Source: Bacteroidota bacterium
GTDB taxonomy: Bacteria; Bacteroidota; Bacteroidia; Chitinophagales; Chitinophagaceae
DNA: 64,000 bases
Reading direction: 5' to 3'
Assembly (NCBI GenBank): GCA_016868895.1
Contig: VGFK01000003.1
Location: forward strand, 1 to 64,000
The number at the start of each line of letters is the position of its first letter. Position 1 is the stretch's first letter. Below, piece after piece: positions 1 to 7,925 of this stretch. Under the pieces are notes generated by a model that did not search any database, was not told the origin of the DNA, and worked only from the letters and a program-made list of their open reading frames with translations. The position numbers were made by a program, and so were the translations under genes.

Positions 1-159
1 GGCAGTTAGTGCAACTATTAGTCCAGCACTTAAATCCTGATAAGTTGTTTTTAACCAGTTTTCTTTGGTTAAATCTTCCCATCTTGAGTCAAAAAATGTG
101 AAGAATAATTTTAGCCTTCCAAGAGGAGTTGTTGGAAATTTTGCTTTAGTCATTATCAT
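1..159 (-). CDS. SulP family anion transporter, N-terminal fragment (runs off window)
   Basis: A reading frame on the minus strand starts at ATG 159 (an alternative ATG is at 153) and stays open for 53 codons to the window edge. It reads M-I-M-T-K-A-K-F-P, a hydrophilic lead, then W-L-K-T-T-Y-Q-D-L-S-A-G-L-I-V-A-L-T-A. The segment D-L-S-A-G-L-I-V-A-L-T-A is the typical entry into the first transmembrane helix of SulP/SLC26-type sulfate, bicarbonate or other anion permeases. The rest of the protein lies outside the window, so the STAS domain and substrate cannot be judged. The region is AT-rich compared with genes after position 716. The next minus-strand gene upstream (349-651) may belong to the same locus. 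The family call rests on one short motif. Confidence 0.7.
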   Translation of the reverse strand, partial: MIMTKAKFPTTPLGRLKLFFTFFDSRWEDLTKENWLKTTYQDLSAGLIVALTA

Positions 160-235
160 AAAATTATTTATGGAGGTTAATTATTTCGAACTGCATTTAG
201 GTGGAACCAAAATGATTCGAGAATCAATCATCTGT

Positions 236-259
236 AATAATTCCTATTTTGGAATTATT
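236..259. repeat. Perfect 9-bp inverted repeat in AT-rich spacer
   Basis: AATAATTCC (236-244) and GGAATTATT (251-259) are exact reverse complements around a six-base TATTTT loop. The hairpin lies between the SulP start (159) and the end of the small secreted protein gene (349). No clear T-run follows on either strand, so a terminator role is not obvious. An 80-codon plus-strand frame over this area does not look like a protein. Confidence 0.5.
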
Positions 260-348
260 CGAGGTTTACTTAGAATGCATCTAAATATGCTAGATACTTT
301 TCTGTGATTTGAAAAACTACTGAAATTGATCAGCACTAAATTTTAGGC

Positions 349-651
349 TTACAAAAGAGGAGGGGGAGTGAAGGTGTCATCTGAGTATCTTGACTTCAAG
401 ATAGTGTTTAACAATGCATGTCTGTTTGATATTGAATTATTTAATTCTAGTTCTAAATTCCTTGAATTATTAGTTGAAGTAAATTCTTTTTTTGTTTCCT
501 TGGATTCGTTTTTTTCTTCGCCTCCATCTAAAACGTCACAAATTTCTTCAGTAAGTTGGTTGGTATAAAAAAGTGTACCTATCTCCTTTATGGGCAAAAG
601 TTGAATAGATAGTATGCACAAGAGAAAATAAGTAATTAGCTTCCTGTTCAT
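349..651 (-). CDS. Small secreted hypothetical protein
   Basis: This encodes about 100 residues from ATG 651; a TTG three codons further upstream is a less likely start. Residues 1-20 form a hydrophobic signal-like segment (M-N-R-K-L-I-T-Y-F-L-L-C-I-L-S). It is followed by a P-I-K-E-I-G-T-L-F-Y-T-N-Q-L-T-E-E stretch, which resembles small exported proteins seen in many Bacteroidota. After that comes a Glu/Lys/Asn-rich low-complexity part and a C-terminus ending F-T-P-P-P-L-L. I cannot assign a function. It lies upstream of the SulP gene on the same strand and shares its AT-rich composition. The signal-like start and family-like motif argue for a real gene, but the protein is short and low in complexity. 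Confidence 0.55.
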   Translation of the reverse strand: MNRKLITYFLLCILSIQLLPIKEIGTLFYTNQLTEEICDVLDGGEEKNESKETKKEFTSTNNSRNLELELNNSISNRHALLNTILKSRYSDDTFTPPPLL

Positions 652-715
652 TAATTGCAAATCTACAATTTTGATTGGACCTTTTAGTTGTTTTGAACTT
701 AAATTATATAAATTC

Positions 716-1471
716 TTAGGTATTTAATCCACCGCATACGCTAATTACCTGTCCGGTTACATAACTACTCAAATCTGACGCCAGATATAGCGTAGTATTG
801 CCAATTTCTTCAGCAGAACCGAACCTGCCCAATGGTATTTTAGATAAAAATGCTTGTCCCGCTTCTCCCTCTTTAAGGTAATGTGTCATGTCTGTTTCTA
901 TGAAACCAGGTGCAATTGCATTAACACGAACATTTCTGCTGCCCAATTCTATAGCAATGGATTTGGTAAAGCCGATTATACCAGCCTTACTGGCTGCATA
1001 ACTACCCTGACCCGCATTGCCATTGATTCCAACAATCGAACTCATATTGATGATAGAACCTTTTTTAGCCTTCATCATAGGGCGAATGACCTGTTTGGTC
1101 ATGTTGTAAACACTTTTCAAATTGACTTCCATCACTTCATCCCATTGTTCTGGTGTGAGGCGAAGCAACAAATTGTCTTTTGAAATACCGGCGTTGTTAA
1201 CGCAGATGTCAACTGTCCCGAATTCTTTAACTACCTCATTCACAAATGCCTCTGCTTCCTCATATTTACCTGCATTGCTTCTCCAGGCCTTTGCTTTAAC
1301 GCCCAATGCTTCGATTTTACTTACCAGTGAAGCGGCCTTTTCAGCGCTGCTCTCACTTACATAGGTGAATGCGATGTGTGCACCGTGTTCTGCCAGCTTG
1401 AGGGCGATGGCTTCTCCGATGCCGCGTGCAGCTCCTGTTACGATGGCGGTTTTGTTTTCGAGTAATCTCAT
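716..1471 (-). CDS. fabG: 3-oxoacyl-[acyl-carrier-protein] reductase (FabG type SDR)
   Basis: This 251-residue classical short-chain dehydrogenase/reductase is the probable NADPH-dependent beta-ketoacyl-ACP reductase of fatty acid elongation in the cytosol. Visible features are the cofactor-binding T-G-A-A-R-G-I-G (12-19), N-N-A-G (92-95), the active-site Ser145 and the Y158-x-x-x-K162 pair. It also has P-G-F-I-E-T-D-M near 189 and a C-terminal G-Q-V-I-S-V-C-G-G. ATG 1471 is chosen because the family starts right before the Rossmann strand. The longer frame to 1618 would only add residues translated from the end of the neighbouring GH3 gene. It is the last gene of a leftward lptB-GH3-fabG series. 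Other SDR substrates are possible, but length and motifs are those of FabG. Confidence 0.88.
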   Translation of the reverse strand: MRLLENKTAIVTGAARGIGEAIALKLAEHGAHIAFTYVSESSAEKAASLVSKIEALGVKAKAWRSNAGKYEEAEAFVNEVVKEFGTVDICVNNAGISKDNLLLRLTPEQWDEVMEVNLKSVYNMTKQVIRPMMKAKKGSIINMSSIVGINGNAGQGSYAASKAGIIGFTKSIAIELGSRNVRVNAIAPGFIETDMTHYLKEGEAGQAFLSKIPLGRFGSAEEIGNTTLYLASDLSSYVTGQVISVCGGLNT

Positions 1472-1474
1472 AGA

Positions 1475-1508
1475 AGGTTGTATGTTGTAGGTTGTATGTT
1501 GTGGGTTG
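1475..1508. repeat. 14-bp tandem repeat between fabG and the GH3-like gene
   Basis: AGGTTGTATGTTGT occurs at 1475-1488 and again at 1489-1502. A partial third copy (GGGTTG) follows to 1508. The repeat fills most of the 50-bp gap between the GH3-like stop (1522) and the fabG start (1471). It is on the leader side of fabG, so it is transcribed if the genes are co-transcribed. Confidence 0.8.
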
Positions 1509-1521
1509 ACAAATGTAGTGA

Positions 1522-3027
1522 TTACTTGCAAGAGAGTACTTCTTCGATGATCTTTCGGTCGTTGCTCAGACGGGGTACTTTGTGCTGTCCACCCAGCTTG
1601 TTTTTTTGTTTCAACCACTTGTTGAACTGTCCCTTGGGTAATGGGGTTACGACCGGCTCGCGGAGGGCAATGCTTTTGTGCCGCTTCGCTTCATAATCGC
1701 TGTTGTGTTGTTTTAATGATGCATCCAACGCTTGGATGAATGCATCCCTATCGGTAGGTGCTTGCTCAAATTCAATCAGCCATTGGTGGGCACCGTTTCC
1801 TTCGTTGCTGAAGTAAACGGGACCGGCAGTATAATCGTTTACTACGGCTCCTGTGGTGCGACAAGCATCGGCCATTGCGCGTTCTGCATTGTCGATGATC
1901 ACTTCTTCCCCAAATGCATTGATGTACAGTTTGAGTCGACCTACCACTTTCAACCGAAAGGGCCGCAGGCTTGTGAACTCAATCGTGTCGCCCATCAAAT
2001 ACCGCCAGAGACCTCCGTTGGTGCTGATGACAGGCGCATACTGATGGTTCAGTTCCACCTTGTTCAATCCAATGGTTCGGGGTTCATCTTTTCCGTATTC
2101 TTCGATGGGCATGAATTCATAAAAGATACCGTGATCGAGAAACAACAGCATCCCATCGGGATCGGCAAGGTCTTGTGCTGCGAAAAATCCTTCGCTGGCA
2201 TTGTACATTTCCAGGTAATGGATATCGCCGCCGATCAGTCGCTTGAATTGTTCCCGATAGGGATGAAACGAAACACCACCGTGCATGTAGAGTTCCAACG
2301 AAGGCCATACTTCTTTGATGGTCGATTTACCGGTTAGTTCTAATATACGTTGAAACAGCACCAGCGTCCAGGTGGGAACACCGGAAACCGAGGTCACATT
2401 TTCATTCAGGGTAGATGCGGCCAAATGTTCGATTTTGCTTTCCCATTCATCCATTAAGGCGATTTTCAATTCGGGGGTTCGGATCCAGTTTCCCCAGAAC
2501 GGCGTGTTTTGCATCAACACCGCGGAGAGGTCGCCGTAGTGCGCTTCCTCATGCAGGCTGTTGATCGTGTGGCTTCCTCCAATCACCAGTCCCTTACCGG
2601 TCAACAAATCCGATTCCGGATGGTGCATATAGTAAAGGGAGAGGACATCTTTAGCGGCTTTGTAGTGACCGTCCTCCAGGCTTTCCTGGCTGACCGGAAT
2701 GAATTTGCTGCGATCGGAAGTGGTGCCGCTGCTTTTAGCAAACCAATGAATGGGGGTATTCCACAATACATGTTCTTCACCGGAAAGTATCCGATCGATG
2801 TACGGTTTGATGTCCTCGTATTCGTGAATGGGAATGGCTTGTTTAAACGAGCGGGTGTTGAAGAGTTTGGAGAACTCGTATTGTCTGCCGAAAGCAGTGT
2901 ATTGTCCCGCCGTCACCAGGTCCTGAAGGACCTCACGCTGTGCGGAGATGGGATGGTGCATCCAGGCATCGATGCGCCAGGATCTCAACCGGGCAAGGGT
3001 TGATATGGCAGGGCTCAACAGTTTCAT
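1522..3027 (-). CDS. GH3-like acyl-adenylating protein
   Basis: This 501-residue protein belongs to the GH3 branch of the adenylate-forming (ANL) superfamily, known from plant auxin/jasmonate amino acid conjugases and common but uncharacterised in Bacteroidota. Visible motifs are the ATP-binding S-S-G-T-T-S-D-R-S-K (99-108), a central M-H-G-G-V-S-F-x-P segment and Y-N-A-S-E-G-F-F. A late G-D-x-I-E-F motif precedes a small C-terminal domain with V-V-G-R-L-K. It probably activates a carboxylic acid as an acyl-adenylate; the acid and acceptor are unknown. It starts 13 bp after lptB and ends 50 bp before fabG, so it is likely co-transcribed with both. The family is clear, the substrate is not. 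Confidence 0.85.
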   Translation of the reverse strand: MKLLSPAISTLARLRSWRIDAWMHHPISAQREVLQDLVTAGQYTAFGRQYEFSKLFNTRSFKQAIPIHEYEDIKPYIDRILSGEEHVLWNTPIHWFAKSSGTTSDRSKFIPVSQESLEDGHYKAAKDVLSLYYMHHPESDLLTGKGLVIGGSHTINSLHEEAHYGDLSAVLMQNTPFWGNWIRTPELKIALMDEWESKIEHLAASTLNENVTSVSGVPTWTLVLFQRILELTGKSTIKEVWPSLELYMHGGVSFHPYREQFKRLIGGDIHYLEMYNASEGFFAAQDLADPDGMLLFLDHGIFYEFMPIEEYGKDEPRTIGLNKVELNHQYAPVISTNGGLWRYLMGDTIEFTSLRPFRLKVVGRLKLYINAFGEEVIIDNAERAMADACRTTGAVVNDYTAGPVYFSNEGNGAHQWLIEFEQAPTDRDAFIQALDASLKQHNSDYEAKRHKSIALREPVVTPLPKGQFNKWLKQKNKLGGQHKVPRLSNDRKIIEEVLSCK

Positions 3028-3040
3028 GTATTATGGGTGG

Positions 3041-3823
3041 TCAGCGGTCGCCGTACAGGGATTCCTGTCGCACCTCCTCATGAAGATAATCCTTTCTTTT
3101 GAGTTCGAAATTCCTGCCGAGGTAAAGACTTCTTACTTTTTCATCTTCCGCAAGTTCTTCGGCTGTTCCGTGTTTGAAGATCTTGCCATCGATCAATAAA
3201 TAGGCGCGATCACAAATGGACAGTGTTTCGTTAACGTTATGATCCGTGATCAGGATTCCAATGTTCTTGAATTTGAGTCGCGCCACCACCGTTTGAATGT
3301 CTTCCACCGCGATGGGATCCACACCGGCAAAGGGTTCGTCGAGCAGAATGAATTTGGGATCTACTGCCAACGCACGTGCAATTTCGGTCCTCCTGCGCTC
3401 TCCACCGCTCAAGGAATCACCGTTGTTCTTGCGAACATGATTGAGGCGGAATTCATTCAGCAATGCTTCCAGTTTGGACTTCTGTTCCTGTTTACTGAGC
3501 TTGGTCATTTCCAGTACAGAGGCAATATTATCCTCCACCGAAAGCTTTCTGAACACCGAAGCTTCCTGCGGCAAATAGCCAATGCCCATTTGGGCACGCT
3601 TGTACATGGGTAATTTTGTAATGTTCAAATCATTGAGAAACACGCTGCCTTCGTCGGGTTGGATCAATCCCACCACCATGTAGAAGGAAGTGGTCTTTCC
3701 TGCTCCGTTGGGACCTAATAATCCAACGATTTCTCCTTGTTTGACCTCGACCGAAACCTGGTTCACAACCGTGCGATTCCGGTAGCGTTTGACCAATTGT
3801 TGGGTAGTAATGATGAGCGACAT
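3041..3823 (-). CDS. lptB: LPS export ABC transporter ATP-binding protein LptB
   Basis: This 260-residue cytoplasmic ATPase powers extraction of lipopolysaccharide from the inner membrane with LptF/LptG. It shows Walker A G-P-N-G-A-G-K-T (37-44), signature L-S-G-G-E (138-142), Walker B F-I-L-L-D-E-P (158-164) and the switch His195 in I-T-D-H-N-V. The LptB-typical wording L-P-Q-E-A-S-V-F-R and V-D-P-I-A-V is present. ATG 3823 is preferred because the family begins at this point and a TACTTTTG promoter element ends 8 bp upstream. An in-frame start at 3844 would add seven residues over that promoter. lptC, also in the window, is 40 kb away (43496-44032), so the Lpt genes are scattered. Confidence 0.93.
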   Translation of the reverse strand: MSLIITTQQLVKRYRNRTVVNQVSVEVKQGEIVGLLGPNGAGKTTSFYMVVGLIQPDEGSVFLNDLNITKLPMYKRAQMGIGYLPQEASVFRKLSVEDNIASVLEMTKLSKQEQKSKLEALLNEFRLNHVRKNNGDSLSGGERRRTEIARALAVDPKFILLDEPFAGVDPIAVEDIQTVVARLKFKNIGILITDHNVNETLSICDRAYLLIDGKIFKHGTAEELAEDEKVRSLYLGRNFELKRKDYLHEEVRQESLYGDR

Positions 3824-3831
3824 GATCCCCA

Positions 3832-3839
3832 CAAAAGTA
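3832..3839 (-). promoter_or_regulatory. Bacteroidota -7 promoter element for lptB
   Basis: Read on the minus strand this is TACTTTTG, matching the phylum consensus TAnnTTTG. It ends 8 bp before the lptB ATG (3823), implying a very short leader. It is divergent to an identical octamer at 3861-3868. Confidence 0.6.
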
Positions 3840-3860
3840 TGCAATTCATGAGTATATCCT

Positions 3861-3868
3861 TACTTTTG
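3861..3868 (+). promoter_or_regulatory. Bacteroidota -7 promoter element for metF
   Basis: TACTTTTG matches TAnnTTTG and lies 19 bp before the metF ATG (3888). The divergent lptB promoter uses the same octamer, and only 21 bp separate the two elements. Confidence 0.6.
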
Positions 3869-3887
3869 CGCTCCGACAAGGCTCATC

Positions 3888-4841
3888 ATGAAAGTCATCG
3901 ATCACATACGACAGGCAAAAGATGTTTTGGTATCCTTCGAAGTATTGCCTCCTTTGAAAGGCAAGAATATTTCTTCGCTCTATACCCACTTGGATCCCAT
4001 GATGGAATTCAAGCCCTCTTTCATCAGTGTAACCTATCACAGAAGCGAGCATATTTTCAAAAAGAAGAACGACGGGACCTTTGAGAAGGTCGAGGTACGC
4101 AAGCGACCCGGAACGGTGAGCATATGCGCAGCCATCATGAACCACTATCAGGTGGATGCAGTTCCGCACCTGATCTGCGGAGGGTTCACCAAGCGTGAAA
4201 CAGAGGATGCGCTGATTGATCTTAATTTCCTGGGTATCGATAACGTGTTGGTGCTGCGCGGAGATGCAGCCAAAAATGAAACCGCTTTTGAACCTGAACC
4301 CGGCGGAAATAAATATGCGATTGATTTATTGAAGCAGGTCGACCGGCTCAACAACGGTATTTATTTAGAAGAAGATATCCGCGATGGGTACCGCACCAAC
4401 TTCTGCATGGGAGTGGCCGGTTATCCGGAAAAACATTTTGAGGCGCCGAATCTGGAGACCGATCTCCGTTACCTCAAATCAAAAGTAGATGCCGGTGCCG
4501 AGTACATCGTGACGCAGATGTTCTTTGATAACGCAAAGTATTTTCAGTTTGTCGATAAATGCCGGGAAGTCGGAATTACCGTTCCCATCATACCGGGATT
4601 GAAACCGTTGACGAGTAAAAAGCAATTAACGGTGATACCCCGCATCTTCCATGTGGACCTTCCCAATGATTTGATCGATGCGATGAGCAAGGCCAAAACG
4701 GATGAGGACTGTGATACCGTTGGAGAAGAGTGGCTGATCCATCAATCAAAAGAACTCAAGCAGGCCGGAGTTCCAGTATTGCATTACTATACCCTGGGTA
4801 AACCCAAAGTGGTATACAATGCTGTAAAGGCTGTTTTCTAA
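3888..4841 (+). CDS. metF: Methylenetetrahydrofolate reductase
   Basis: This 317-residue FAD-dependent TIM-barrel enzyme reduces 5,10-methylenetetrahydrofolate to 5-methyltetrahydrofolate for methionine synthesis. Family landmarks are the early S-F-E-V-L-P-P (with the catalytic-type Glu), the P-H-L-I-C-G-G-F-T segment and the V-L-R-G-D strand motif. Later come A-G-Y-P-E-K-H-F-E-A-P and I-V-T-Q-M-F-F-D, followed by P-I-I-P-G-L-K-P. Length matches bacterial MetF. It is a single gene with its own promoter. Its last four bases overlap the end of the convergent parvulin gene, so both stop codons share one CTAA tetranucleotide. Confidence 0.95.
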   Translation: MKVIDHIRQAKDVLVSFEVLPPLKGKNISSLYTHLDPMMEFKPSFISVTYHRSEHIFKKKNDGTFEKVEVRKRPGTVSICAAIMNHYQVDAVPHLICGGFTKRETEDALIDLNFLGIDNVLVLRGDAAKNETAFEPEPGGNKYAIDLLKQVDRLNNGIYLEEDIRDGYRTNFCMGVAGYPEKHFEAPNLETDLRYLKSKVDAGAEYIVTQMFFDNAKYFQFVDKCREVGITVPIIPGLKPLTSKKQLTVIPRIFHVDLPNDLIDAMSKAKTDEDCDTVGEEWLIHQSKELKQAGVPVLHYYTLGKPKVVYNAVKAVF

Positions 4842-6436
4842 CGCGTTGTTTCCAGTAATTTTTTCAATTCCCGCTCCAGCACCACAACCGGGTGTTTCTT
4901 TTTGAGGGAGGCTATCCATTTGTCTTCCAGTTGATCCTGGTAGTCGCTGATCACTGCAACTTTTGCCTGCTCGAACGTTTTGGGGGAGGGGTCGGCATGC
5001 ACTTTCAGTACAATGACAAAGGTGGATGAACCGTCGGATTCATTGTGGTAAACAGGTGCCACAAATCCTTCTGTAGCATTTTCTTTTCCAACTCCAAGAA
5101 GTTCACCTGCTTCATAGCGGGAGCTGTCGATGAATGCAATTTCACTGAAGTACTTGCGAATGGAGGAAATGGTTCTATCCTTCAGGTATTCATCGCGCAC
5201 CATGTTGGCAATGTTGGCGGTTTCACACGTGACGATCAGTGCATCCACCGATTGTTGCCAGGTGTACCGTTCTTTTCGTGCTGCATGAAACGATTTCAAT
5301 TGCTCATCATCTGTGTTGGCTACACTCCAGATGTTTTTATCCATGATATCAAAGAGCAGATTTCCTTCTTTGAATTCGTTCAACTGCGCATCGAATGCCG
5401 GATCGGTGATGGGCAAGTCGCACAATCCGGCCGTACGATCATCCTGCATCAACCGCTCACCGATCAATCCCTTGATTTGCTCAGGATCTTTTTCAACCGG
5501 AATCGATCGGATGCGTTTCAGCAGATGAAACCCATAGGCTGTTCGAAAGACCGGTGAGATGTCGTTGTCACGTTGCAGCGCTACAATTTGCTTTTCAAAG
5601 AGCGGATCGTAATCGCCGAGTTCCATATCGGGAATGATTCCGCCTGCACTGGATGATGTTTTGTCCTCTGAGAATTGAATGGCCAGTGAATCGAAGGATT
5701 GTCCCCCGACGGCCAACCGGTAAATGGAATCCGCCAATTGTTTGCGCAGTTCCATCTCTGTTTCTGTTGCTCCTTCGGGTTCGCTGATCAGGATGTGAGA
5801 GACGATTATTTTTTCTTTTCGCGGTCTGCTGCTGTAGCGTTTGAATATGTGGAGTCCTTGCTGGCTCTTTACGGGTGCAGAGACCTCACCATCTTTCAAC
5901 GCATAGATGGCGTTTTCAAATGGATAGGGGATGGTGAAGAGGCTGAGGAATCCCAGGTATCCTTTGTTTTGAAGTGCATCGGGATCATTGGAAAATCCAA
6001 TGGCCAATGATTCAAACGACATTCTCCGATCCAGTCGCTCTTTGAAATCAGGGTACTTTTCAGGTGCAATCAGGATGTGTCCTGCCTCAATCTCTGTGCT
6101 GTAGCGCAGTACGGCTTCATCGAGGATGGGTTTGATGGCAGCGGCGTTCAGGATGAACTGGGGTTTGATCTGTTCGATGTAAGCTAGCAGATCGTTGATT
6201 TGATTGGGCAGCGTATCCATTCGCAGTGCGAGAGCTTCCTTTACTTTTAATTTGAAGCGAATGTATAGTTCGAGGTATTCCTGGATCGTGATCGGGCTGC
6301 TTCCTTTGTTTTTTTGATACGAGGATAAAAATTCTTGCGTGGTGATGGAAGAATTGCCAACGCTGAACAGCACTTGTGCGCTGCTGGAAACGTGCAGCAC
6401 TGCCAAGAAAACAATAGCAAGAAATGTTCTCCGCAT
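4838..6436 (-). CDS. Periplasmic parvulin-type peptidyl-prolyl isomerase (SurA-like)
   Basis: This 532-residue exported protein has an N-terminal signal peptide (1-20, ending S-S-A-Q) and a SurA-like helical N-domain. Two PpiC rotamase domains follow, at about 118-202 (A-G-H-I-L-I ... G-L-H-I-F-K-R) and 210-312 (V-S-H-I-L-I ... G-F-H-L-L-K-R). A long C-terminal part of unclear fold completes it. It likely acts as a chaperone/isomerase for outer-membrane proteins in the periplasm. The ATG follows the stop of the TlpA-like gene after a single base, so the two are almost certainly co-transcribed. Both deal with folding or redox state of exported proteins. The 3' end overlaps metF by 4 bp. Confidence 0.88.
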   Translation of the reverse strand: MRRTFLAIVFLAVLHVSSSAQVLFSVGNSSITTQEFLSSYQKNKGSSPITIQEYLELYIRFKLKVKEALALRMDTLPNQINDLLAYIEQIKPQFILNAAAIKPILDEAVLRYSTEIEAGHILIAPEKYPDFKERLDRRMSFESLAIGFSNDPDALQNKGYLGFLSLFTIPYPFENAIYALKDGEVSAPVKSQQGLHIFKRYSSRPRKEKIIVSHILISEPEGATETEMELRKQLADSIYRLAVGGQSFDSLAIQFSEDKTSSSAGGIIPDMELGDYDPLFEKQIVALQRDNDISPVFRTAYGFHLLKRIRSIPVEKDPEQIKGLIGERLMQDDRTAGLCDLPITDPAFDAQLNEFKEGNLLFDIMDKNIWSVANTDDEQLKSFHAARKERYTWQQSVDALIVTCETANIANMVRDEYLKDRTISSIRKYFSEIAFIDSSRYEAGELLGVGKENATEGFVAPVYHNESDGSSTFVIVLKVHADPSPKTFEQAKVAVISDYQDQLEDKWIASLKKKHPVVVLERELKKLLETTR

Positions 6437-6437
6437 A

Positions 6438-7880
6438 TCAGGGTAGTTGAATCGACTTGCCGCGCATCGTCATCAGTTCATCCATTTGCAGGTAGGTGAG
6501 TTTTTTGGCGATGATATTTTTGTTTTTATCCAACAGATAGAGCATGGGGGTTTGGTACACATCGTAGAGTTGGCGATAGCCGGGTTGTCCTGCCTGCAAA
6601 ATCTTTTCACGCGTGGCGTCGGTTTGATAAATATGAATCCAATCCTTGAGGTTGTGTTTGCGGATGAAGTTGAGCCAGTTTTCTTTTCCTCCGTCGGTCA
6701 TGACACCTACCACTTTGAGTCCCTGTTTCTTCCATTTGTTTTGGAAGATGGAGTCGACTTTTGGAACTTCCTCCTGGCAGTGGCCACAGGTGGGATCCCA
6801 GAAGCACAAGAGGGTATAGGGCGATTGAACGGTATACAGTGAAAAATCTTTTCCAAGGGTATCGATCATGGGCAGTTCCGCTGCTCGTTTGCCGATGACG
6901 TTGGCCATCATGGAGTAACCGCGATCGAAAACAAACTTTCGGTATTGATCGTTCATCCATTTATCGGCTTTGCCCGTGATGTAATATTTTTCAAACAAGT
7001 GAACGAAGACCGCGTCTTGTCCCATGTACTGCGGATTGATGTATTTATCCGTCAAGCTCGATAAATAAAACTTAAAGGCCTCTTCACTGGCCAGTGCAGG
7101 CAAGAGAATCTGATCGGCATACAGAATCAGTGAGTCGCTCATCTGCGGCAAGATTGAATTGAAGTAGCGATCCAATTTTGGTTGCAGTACAGGTGTACGG
7201 ATCAGTCGCTCATCTGAAAAACTCACCCCATCCCAGTAATGGTTCACATAATAATGGTAGGCGTAAGCGCTATCGTATTTTCCGCCGGGATGTTGCGCTG
7301 CAGGTGGGATTTCCGGGTCTTTCAGTAAACGAAAAATTCCGCTGAGCAGGTGTTCCGGGTGATTGGATTGAATCGATTCCCGGTATTCCAGCATTTGAAG
7401 ATTGATTGATCGGATGGCTGCATTGAGCGAATCGCTTTTAGCATTGGGTGCGCTCAGTGCAGCGCGGAGTTGTCCCACTTTGGTTCCCAGTTCAACCGAT
7501 TTGCGTTGGTACTCGGCAAACAATGTATTCTGGTCAGATCCTTCAAAACGGAGGTTGCGGATGGGATCCAGGGTATCGGTGACCATGGAAAACCGTTGTT
7601 GTTTATCGATCACGCATTCTACCCAGGCATTTTTTTGCGGATAAACAATCATGTAGATGCCACCCAGCAGCGGTTGCTCGCCTTTGAAGACCGCTTTGCC
7701 ATCCGGAGCGATGGCGGCCGAGTCCATGATGTACTGTTTATTTCCAAAATGATAGGCGAGGTAAACGTAACCGCTGGTGAAGGGTTTTATCGTGGCCGTG
7801 ATCGCATAACCTTGTTGGGAACGAACGGAATTGTTCATGAGCAACAACAGCACCAATCCAGTAATGACGCGCATTTTCAT
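6438..7880 (-). CDS. TlpA/ResA-like thiol-disulfide oxidoreductase
   Basis: This 480-residue exported protein has a signal peptide (about 1-21) and an N-terminal beta-rich region of the DUF4369 kind. A helical middle domain follows, then a C-terminal thioredoxin-fold domain with F-W-D-P-T-C-G-H-C-Q. The redox pair is Cys365 and Cys368, and the cis-proline is in T-P-M-L-Y (Pro445). Proteins of this build are abundant in Bacteroidota and are thought to reduce or isomerise disulfides in the cell envelope. It heads a two-gene leftward unit with the parvulin gene and has a TAATTTTG promoter element 8 bp before the start. The in vivo partner is unknown. Confidence 0.88.
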   Translation of the reverse strand: MKMRVITGLVLLLLMNNSVRSQQGYAITATIKPFTSGYVYLAYHFGNKQYIMDSAAIAPDGKAVFKGEQPLLGGIYMIVYPQKNAWVECVIDKQQRFSMVTDTLDPIRNLRFEGSDQNTLFAEYQRKSVELGTKVGQLRAALSAPNAKSDSLNAAIRSINLQMLEYRESIQSNHPEHLLSGIFRLLKDPEIPPAAQHPGGKYDSAYAYHYYVNHYWDGVSFSDERLIRTPVLQPKLDRYFNSILPQMSDSLILYADQILLPALASEEAFKFYLSSLTDKYINPQYMGQDAVFVHLFEKYYITGKADKWMNDQYRKFVFDRGYSMMANVIGKRAAELPMIDTLGKDFSLYTVQSPYTLLCFWDPTCGHCQEEVPKVDSIFQNKWKKQGLKVVGVMTDGGKENWLNFIRKHNLKDWIHIYQTDATREKILQAGQPGYRQLYDVYQTPMLYLLDKNKNIIAKKLTYLQMDELMTMRGKSIQLP

Positions 7881-7888
7881 CGTTTGGG

Positions 7889-7896
7889 CAAAATTA
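7889..7896 (-). promoter_or_regulatory. Bacteroidota -7 promoter element for the TlpA-like/parvulin unit
   Basis: On the minus strand the sequence is TAATTTTG, a match to TAnnTTTG, ending 8 bp before ATG 7880. Confidence 0.55.
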
Positions 7897-7925
7897 ATTC
7901 ATAACTTCATAACTCAAAGCCAATT

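Noticed and set aside
65-307. 80-codon plus-strand frame at the left edge
   Set aside because: It overlaps the minus-strand SulP start, has no family-like features and lies in AT-rich sequence with a hairpin.
1472-1618. N-terminal extension of fabG
   Set aside because: Those codons overlap the GH3-like gene end and the tandem repeat, and no FabG has such an extension.
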